Assembly (NCBI GenBank): GCA_949358305.1
Contig: CASHSZ010000101.1
Coordinates: 1 to 64,000 of the forward strand
DNA from: Strigamia acuminata
Lineage: Eukaryota; Arthropoda; Chilopoda; Geophilomorpha; Linotaeniidae
DNA: 64,000 bases
Reading direction: 5' to 3'
Under the pieces are notes generated by a model. The model was not told where the DNA came from. It worked only from the letters and a program-made list of their open reading frames with translations, and made no database searches. This document shows, one piece after another, positions 57,541-64,000 of this stretch (positions are counted from its first letter, which is position 1; each line of letters begins with the position of its first letter). Made by a program: the position numbers and the translations under genes.

Positions 57541-59080
57541 AATAGAAATGCATTTCCCGATCGTAGAATTAATTTTGTGCCACGTGCTCCAATCATTAAT
57601 TAAATTATCTTCGCCGCAACTCACTGCCATAAAAGTTTTATAGAAAACCAATCGTTTCATATTTTATTTCCATCTCCCGGTGGTCTGGCGCCGTCATAGT
57701 CGACGGAAGTCTCTCCGAACACGTTCAACGGGCTTCACGAACGCTTTCAGATCGAATGCGGAACTCGGGCCCGCCGCTTGGTCGAGCGGCGCAGTACCCG
57801 CCGAGCGGCGTGGTAGCCGGGTTCTCGCGTATGGCGATAGGGGGTCCTTTCTAAACAAACACCTCTCTCGGTCTCAGACTGGCCTTCGGGTCGGTCAAAA
57901 TAATAAATAAATGAATCGGAAATAGAACGCACCCGTTCTCGCTCGGTCTACCGGCGAATGGGAGCAGTTGGGGCCGTTGAGCGGCGACGACAGCAGCCCT
58001 AACGACTCGTCCCGAAAATAAGTTTCCGCACCGACATCCGTTCGCTTATTTAAACCCCATGACGCGCGCGTGGTTGCCTGCATTTTTCGGCTCGTTTCGA
58101 CACGTTTCGACGTCGACGCGCGACCGTGAGCAAAGTCCTCAGCAACATATGGTCATGAGTGTGTCTTTGCTCGCGATCTACGCGTCTGAGCGCGTTACGA
58201 CGCGCGATAATGCACGTGATGCGATGGGGGTGAGCGCGACACGGGCTTTTGGCGCGGGCGTCGGTAATGATGTCCGTCAACGTGGATGAATGTCCGCGAA
58301 GTGTTTGGTGTTTATGGCAACGCACCAGGACGCAATTAACAACCAACAAGAATTAAAAATATAACTGTTTAACAAAAAGAAACTCCTATAATGTTGAAAC
58401 AATAAAGAAAACGCAAAATTCAGATTCAAATTTAGATTTGAATTAGGTCAGATTAGGCCAGGTTGTAGATCCACAGACTCTCGAGACGACAACAAGAAAA
58501 TAAAAAGGATGCGTTTATCGTTTGTAGGTAGAATCTCGCGCCGAGTTAAATAAAAGTCTTTAAAAAATAGAAATCGATTTCCCGGTCGTAGAATTAATTT
58601 TGTGTCATGTGATCCAGTCATTAATTAGATTTTCGTGGTAGATGTTGCGTGAAACAAGATCGTGAACGTCTCAATTGGTTTACGATTTAAATTTCATCTC
58701 GCAATACACGCTGCACCAACGTAGTCGACGCGAGTTTATATCACTGCACTCGATGGGTTTTGTGAGCATTTTTAGACCAATCGATCGTACAGCTTGTTTG
58801 CTAGTTTCCTTTCGAGGTCAGCGGTTAACTCTTTGCATTCTATGATGCTGTTGGTTCCAACGGCGATACGCGTCTCCCGCCTGCCTCTCGGTCTCAGACT
58901 GGCCTTCGGGCCGGTCAAAAAAAAAGAAAAAAATTAATAAATAGATAAATAAGTCGGGAACAAAACGCATCCATCCCGACGAATAGTGACAGTTGGGCTC
59001 GTTGAGCGGTGGCGAAGGCGGCGGCAACCCCGACGACTCGTCCCAAAAATAAGCTCCCACATCGACACTCATCCGTTCGC
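57541..59080. repeat. Satellite units with hairpin tails at 57877 and 58897
   Basis: The family is the same as 49411-53860 and 53861-54880. The hairpin at 57877-57896 has a G-T pair in place of a G-C pair but keeps the TTCG loop. The one at 58897-58916 matches the consensus. Between them lies a long-type unit with TTTATGGCAACGCACCAGGA. Confidence 0.8.
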
Positions 59081-59416
59081 GTGTGCACGTGTGTGTCTGT
59101 GTGTGGCATTTTACAACGGAGTGGCATCGACGTGTCCATTGGTTGACTCGAGTTCCAACCGTCCCCAACGCCTCGTAAAAATCGACACCGATTTTATGAC
59201 TTTGAACGACTTTATCGCTAACATTTCCATCTGATTCCCCGTAACGACGTTTTGACCATTGCTCCCCCCACACTCCAATTCAAAATTTAATAAGAAATTG
59301 TCAAACTTTTCAAATTCTATGATAAAAGTTGAGTGTTTTTATTGTTTACAAAATAAAAACGAAAAATAAAAAAATAAAATAAAAAAAGATTCAAAATCGA
59401 CTCGTCACATCGCCGA
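59081..59416. other. 3' flank of the repeated-exon gene
   Basis: The stretch contains a minus-strand AATAAA (59338-59343) about 75 bases past the stop codon of the next gene, and otherwise unassigned sequence. Confidence 0.5.
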
Positions 59417-59674
59417 TTACGCGTCTGGTTGTGGGTCACTGAGGAAGAGATCAAATTGAATAAACTAAATGAACAAACTGATGGACGAGCGGACAAATTG
59501 AAACGTTGAACCGAATTAATTACCTCGACGCCGGACGCCCTGGCAACGTCGGTTCGGTGGCCGCGAAACGCGCTAGCATCCTGGCGCGCCCGCGGGATTG
59601 ACTTGAAAAATAGAAAATAAAATAAAATAAATATAAATAAATAAATCAATTCGAATCAAACCAACCAATCGGTC

Positions 59675-59705
<31 letters not shown>

Positions 59706-59812
59706 GTTGAATCGAATTAACTCACATCGGCATCGGACGTCCCGGTCCCATCAACTGGGCGCCCGCGAAGCGAAGAAACAGTAAGGAACGTCCGCGAGGA
59801 TGGCTTAAAAAA

Positions 59813-59847
<35 letters not shown>

Positions 59848-60125
59848 ATGAATAAATAAATCAAACGAGACGTTTGACCGGATTACATCGGTTCCGGAGT
59901 CGCGCGCTGGAATGGCGCAACCCGCATGATGGGTCGAATGTGACCGGGTTCGGTCCACTGCCACGATGGCGACTGGGGCGGATCAATTGGCTGACAACTG
60001 AATAAACAAAGAAATAAAGAAATGAAGAAACGGATAAACGAACGATCGAAACCGGTCGGTCGAATCTCTCACCTTGCATCATCGCCGTCGTTGTTGTGGT
60101 CGTTGGTTTTCTCGTTTTTGTTCAT
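59417..60125 (-). CDS. Five-coding-exon gene with tandemly duplicated symmetric exons
   Basis: The coding exons are 60073-60125, 59887-59997, 59726-59803, 59524-59601 and 59417-59438 on the minus strand, giving 113 residues. Every intron is phase 2, with GT donors (GTGAGA, GTAATC, GTGAGT, GTAATT) and AG acceptors, and the joined frame is open to TAA. Exons 3 and 4 are both 78 bp and encode related 26-residue repeats: RGRSLLFLRFA...PGRPMP and RGRARMLARFA...PGRPAS. The end of exon 2 (GHIRPIMRVAPF) looks like a third, more diverged copy. The N-terminus is Asn/Asp/Lys-rich. Conservation of frame and motif between duplicated exons argues that it is coding. Introns contain AAATA microsatellites. 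No family is recognised, and there is no signal peptide or clear membrane span. Confidence 0.7.
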
Positions 60126-60391
60126 CGTCTGGAACATAGAAATTAAATTAAAGTCGAATGCAAAGGAAAATAAAATAACGGCTAAGAAAAAATAAAAAAT
60201 TGCAAGTCACGAGTCTGTCAAATGAGCGAGCGAGCGGTGCCCGACCGAACCAATGCAGGCGTTCGTGTTTGCACGCGCGTGTTAATTGATACGTTGTCGA
60301 GAGAGGCGTAGAGGTAATCGAGGGTTGTTTTTTTTTCAATTTGTCGATCGATTGACTGATAAATGTGACGGTAGAACGGTCAACTACTCAC

Positions 60392-60490
60392 TTTTTGGAA
60401 GATGGAAACACGACGTCGTCTGTCCCGCGCGTGATCACTATCGATGCATAGAGCGACACCAAGTGACATAATCCGGAAACATGGCGGCTG
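60392..60490 (-). promoter_or_regulatory. Probable 5'UTR exon with a short upstream ORF
   Basis: A GTGAGT donor at 60391 on the minus strand would join to the acceptor before 60128. The exon contains GCCGCCATGTT, a strong start context, opening a 14-codon frame that stops before the donor. If transcribed, this upstream ORF could repress translation of the main frame. The transcription start is not determined. Confidence 0.4.
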
Positions 60491-60700
60491 TCTGTCTGTC
60501 TCCATCCTCTCGGCACACGGTTCCACGCGGCGGGTATCTCCGTCCACTCGACCAATCGTCGTATTCGTTGTTATCCTTTTTCCTTTTTTTTTTCTTTTTT
60601 TTTCTTTCTTTTTTTTTTTCTTTTTTTCTTTTTTAGGCGAGTAAATAAAACTGACTGAAATAAAAATTCCCATCCGTCCACCCATTTCGTTTTGTTTTTT
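60491..60700. other. Spacer with T-rich tract
   Basis: A T/C-rich run occupies about 60570-60635. The rest is unassigned sequence upstream of the minus-strand gene. Confidence 0.5.
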
Positions 60701-63050
60701 AACGTGACGATTCTGAGTAATTACGTCACACCGTGTACCCCAACCATTAATCAGATTATCACGATAGATGTCGCGTGAAATGAGATTGTGAACGCTTAAA
60801 CTGGTCTACGGTTTAAATTCCATTACGCGATGCACGGCGCGCCATCGTAAATGACGCGAATTTCGGTCACTGCATCCGATGGATCTACTAACACCTTCAG
60901 ACCAACCGGGACTGATTCGAGCCCTCGCGGAAATCCGGGGGGTTTCGGTCACAAAAGTCTGCATTCGGGTTGCGCAACCACTCTATTGTTCAGCCGTTGG
61001 TCAACCGGGGCAGTTGGCACCGACGAGCGTCGACAGTCCCAACAAATTCTTCCAAAATAAACTCTCACATCGACATCACAACGTTCCGCCCGGTACAAAC
61101 AAACAAACAGTTATGAAAAACACTTGGGTTATCTATTTATTTATTTATTTGTCCGTTCGTTTCCACACACTCTCTTTGCACATGACAGATTCGGCATCTG
61201 GTCGTAGAAAATTTCAATATTTTGATGCAACACGTTCTGGTGTCAGTGCGCGATCGTGAGCGAAGTCCTCGACAATGTGCTCGCATGAGCGTGTCTTTGT
61301 TTGCCATGCACACGCGTGAACGCGTTCCCACGCGCGATAATATGCGAGGTGCGATGTATGTAAGCGCGACATGGATTTTTGACACCGGCATCGATAATAA
61401 TGTTCACCAACGTGGATAAATGTCCGAAGGTGTCCGGTGCTTATGGCAACGCACCGGGACGCAGTTAAATAGCAAGTAGAATTAAAAATATAATTGTTTA
61501 ATAAAAGGAAACTCTCATAATGTTGAAACGATAAAGCAAACGCAGAATTCAGATCCAAACTCAGATTCGAATTAGGTCAGATTAGGCCAGGTTATAGATC
61601 CACAAACTCCCGAGACGCGACAAGAAAATGAAAAGGACGCGTTTATCACTTATAGGTGCCTGGCGATCGACAACGAGCGGACGATTAAAGTTTAAATTTC
61701 GGATCTTGGAACCGGTTCCGCGGTTCGTATTCCAATGATTAACGAGATTATCTTCGTAGCAACCGACTGGAACAAAAGTTTCGTAAAATATCCGCCGTTT
61801 CATATTTTAATTTTATCTTCCAGAGTTGACGTCCCGTCGGAGTCGACGCGAGTTCTAATCACCGCGTCCGCTGCATTTTGCGAAAGCCTTCATATCGAGA
61901 GCAGAGCGAGGGGCCGTCGTCGCTCGGTCGAGCGGCACAGTACCCACCGAGTGGCGCGGTACCCGAGTTCTTCTGGCGCCAGTGCCTATATGTGTCACAT
62001 TTGCACGCCCCTCTCGGTCTCAGACTGGCCTTCGGGTCGGTCAAAATAATAAATAAATGAATCGGAAATAGAACGCACCCGTTCTCGCTCGGTCTACCGG
62101 CGAATGGGAGCAGTTGGGGCCGTTGAGCGGCGACGACAGCAGCCCTAACGACTCGTCCCGAAAATAAGTTTCCGCACCGACATCCGTTCGCTTATTTAAA
62201 CCCCATCACGCGCGCGTGGTTGCCTGCATTTTTCGGCTTGTTTCGACACGTTTCGACGTCGACGCGCGACCGTGAGCAAAGTCCTCAGCAACATATGGAC
62301 ATGAGTGTGTCTTTGCTCGCGATCTACGACGCGCGATAATGCACGTGATGCGATGGGGGTGAGCGCGACACGGGTTTTTGGCGCGGGCGTCGGTAATGAT
62401 GTCCGTCAACGTGGATATATGTCCACAAAGTGTCCGGTGTTTATGGCAACGCACCAGGGCGCAATTAACTACCAACGAGAATTGAAAATGTAATTGTTTA
62501 ATAAAAGGAAACTCTCATAATGTTGAAACGATAAAGCAAACGCAGTATTCAGATCCAAACTCAGATTCGAATTAGGTCAGATTAGGCCAGGTTATAGATC
62601 CACAAACTCCCGAGACGCGACAAGAAAATGAAAAGGACGCGTTTATCACTTACAGGTGCCTGGCGATCGACAACGAGCGGACGATTAAAGTTTAAATTTC
62701 GGATCTTGGAACCGGTTCCGCGGTTCGTATTCCAATGATTAACGAGATTATCTTCGTAGCAACCGACTGGAACAAAAGTTTCGTAAAATATCCGCCGTTT
62801 CATATTTTAATTTTACCTTCCAGAGTTGACGTCCCGTCGGAGTCGACGCGAGTTCTAATCACCGCGTCCGCTGCATTTTGCGAAAGCCTTCAGACCGAGA
62901 GCAGAGCGAGGGGCCGTCGTCGCTCGGTCGAGCGGCACAGTACCCACCGAGTGGCGCGGTACCCGAGTTCTTCTGACGCCAGTGCCGATAGGTGTCCCTT
63001 TTGCACGCCCCTCTCGGTCTCAGACTGGCCTTCTGGTCAGTCACAATAAC
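60701..63050. repeat. Satellite with an exact 1000-bp tandem step
   Basis: Sequence from about 61490-62050 recurs at 62490-63050 at an offset of exactly 1000 bp with few changes. Tail hairpins are at 62023-62042 (TTCG loop) and 63023-63042 (loop TTCT, with G-to-A restoring a Watson-Crick pair opposite T). The last copy lacks the AAATA run. A partial unit with a degraded tail lies at 60701-61230. Confidence 0.85.
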
Positions 63051-63882
63051 AAATCAAAAATAAGCTACACAACTGACAAAAGTTATGATTAAAATGCTGA
63101 TTAAAAATGTAATAATATTGTTGCCAAATAACTGACGACTATAAATAAATTTTCCACATTGAAATTGTCCGTAAAATCCGAAGTAAAATTCATCGGAGGA
63201 AATTATACCTGTGCACCTCGCTGCGCGGTATCTGCGCATGCGCATTTACGATTTAACGCAAACTTTAAATTAATCCCAGAATCCATCATTGTTCGCAATT
63301 GTGATTGCGTCTGGAATTGTGTGCTATTTTAATTGTAAATTTTAATATTTCAATAATCTCAAATCAAACTGAAAAAAAAAAAAAAAAAAAAATATTCATT
63401 TCATTAAATTCTGATTGTCGCCCCTCTCGACCACGTTGCGTTCATTATCACGCATTAGGGCGCGCTCAAACGCGCGTACCATTAGAGGCGACGCGTTTGC
63501 GTTGGTGCACTGATGTGCGCTTCTCTCGCGGGTGGGCGCAAAGAAATGGAGAGGAAAAGAGAAAACGTAAAGAAGAGAATGGAAAGAATCCTCTCTTTAT
63601 TTTTTTTTATTTCTTTATTTATTTATTTATTTTTTTTCTTAATTTCTAATTTGTGTCACCGAGTGTCGCGTCGTATTCTCGCGTCTTTGCAGCGAGCGAC
63701 GGGCTAAAGCTTTCCTACCATACCGCGCTTTGCTTCGCGCACTTGTACGCATTGGTTCATTCGCTATATCGAGTTTCGTTTGCACGGTAAGCAAACCTAG
63801 TCAATTTTCAAAATAGAAAAAGGGGAAGAATCTCCAACAATTTGACCGACTCGTCAATTAAACCGACCGACCAACTAACTAA
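63051..63882. other. Unassigned region, possible 5' exon and intron of a + strand gene
   Basis: There is a homopolymer A run near 63372 and a T-rich run near 63600. At 63787 a TTTGCACG/GTAAGC donor follows a GC-rich stretch. A good acceptor, TTTTAGTTTTGCAG, ends at about 63987. These could bound an intron of a gene continuing beyond the window. Confidence 0.35.
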
Positions 63883-64000
63883 ATGAACCAGAACGGGTCG
63901 ATGCGCGAGCACGGGCGGGAATCCCCGTGGTTACACCACTATCACCGCCATTTTGTTCTCGATCTCTATCCAATTTTAGTTTTGCAGTCGGACTCACGAT
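63883..64000 (+). CDS. Possible partial coding frame running off the window
   Basis: From an ATG at 63883 the frame is open to the last base (39 codons), encoding a His-rich stretch (HHYHRHF) then hydrophobic residues (VLDLYPILVLQ). The start context is poor. The alternative reading is that this is intron sequence ending at the GCAG acceptor near 63987, in which case only the last bases are exon. The window edge prevents a decision. Confidence 0.25.
   Translation, partial: MNQNGSMREHGRESPWLHHYHRHFVLDLYPILVLQSDSR

Noticed and set aside
59317-59649. 110-codon frame across exon 4 of the repeated-exon gene
   Set aside because: It uses a different phase and reads through intron sequence. The phase dictated by the neighbouring duplicated exon gives the conserved RGR...RFA...PGRP pattern.

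Overview
The window is invertebrate-animal nuclear DNA that is overwhelmingly repetitive, with a few small intron-bearing genes embedded in it. The evidence is GT-AG introns of 52-155 bp, Ty1/copia retrotransposons whose primer-binding sites match the 3' end of an animal initiator methionine tRNA, dispersed foldback DNA and CpG-rich satellites. I cannot place it to phylum. Nothing bacterial, no CRISPR array, no rRNA gene and no tRNA gene was recognised.

Layout. Positions 1-2058 are AT-rich or unassigned, with a three-copy 75-76 bp tandem repeat. Positions 2059-5153 hold a five-exon minus-strand gene for an acidic, coiled-coil-like protein, followed by a TIR-bearing DNA transposon. This block is duplicated at 42964-46065. 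Next come foldback (FB)-like elements whose inverted arms are tandem arrays of a 56-bp unit: FB-A 5154-9990, FB-B 12954-14930, FB-C 40686-42600 and FB-D 46076-48425. Each sits beside a shared flank that contains an intron-like 52-bp GT-AG segment. The block 10355-15289 is duplicated at 31606-42958, where it is split by a copia element. Positions 15290-21862 are dyad-rich satellite-like DNA. A 1.16-kb near-perfect palindrome lies at 21863-23019.

Two full-length minus-strand copia elements, 23048-30381 and 33803-40287, have indistinguishable LTR pairs and exact 5-bp target duplications, so both inserted recently. The first has an intact single-frame gag-pol. The second has lost the gag capsid region but keeps an open nucleocapsid-protease-integrase-RT-RNase H frame. 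Their 5' leaders share a ~110-nt motif with six fully compensated base-pair changes and almost invariant loops. This is the strongest candidate in the window for an undescribed functional structure.

The right third, 48786-63050, is a tandem satellite with units near 620 bp and 1000 bp. Ten copies end in a stable UUCG-type hairpin, in most cases followed by an AAATA-like tail. Three small genes interrupt it: a plus-strand three-coding-exon putative zinc-binding protein (55657-56205), a convergent minus-strand 3' exon (56412-56693), and a minus-strand gene with tandemly duplicated symmetric exons (59417-60125). A possible partial coding exon runs off the right edge. No pathway links these genes; the genomic theme is repeat-driven duplication and recent retrotransposition.
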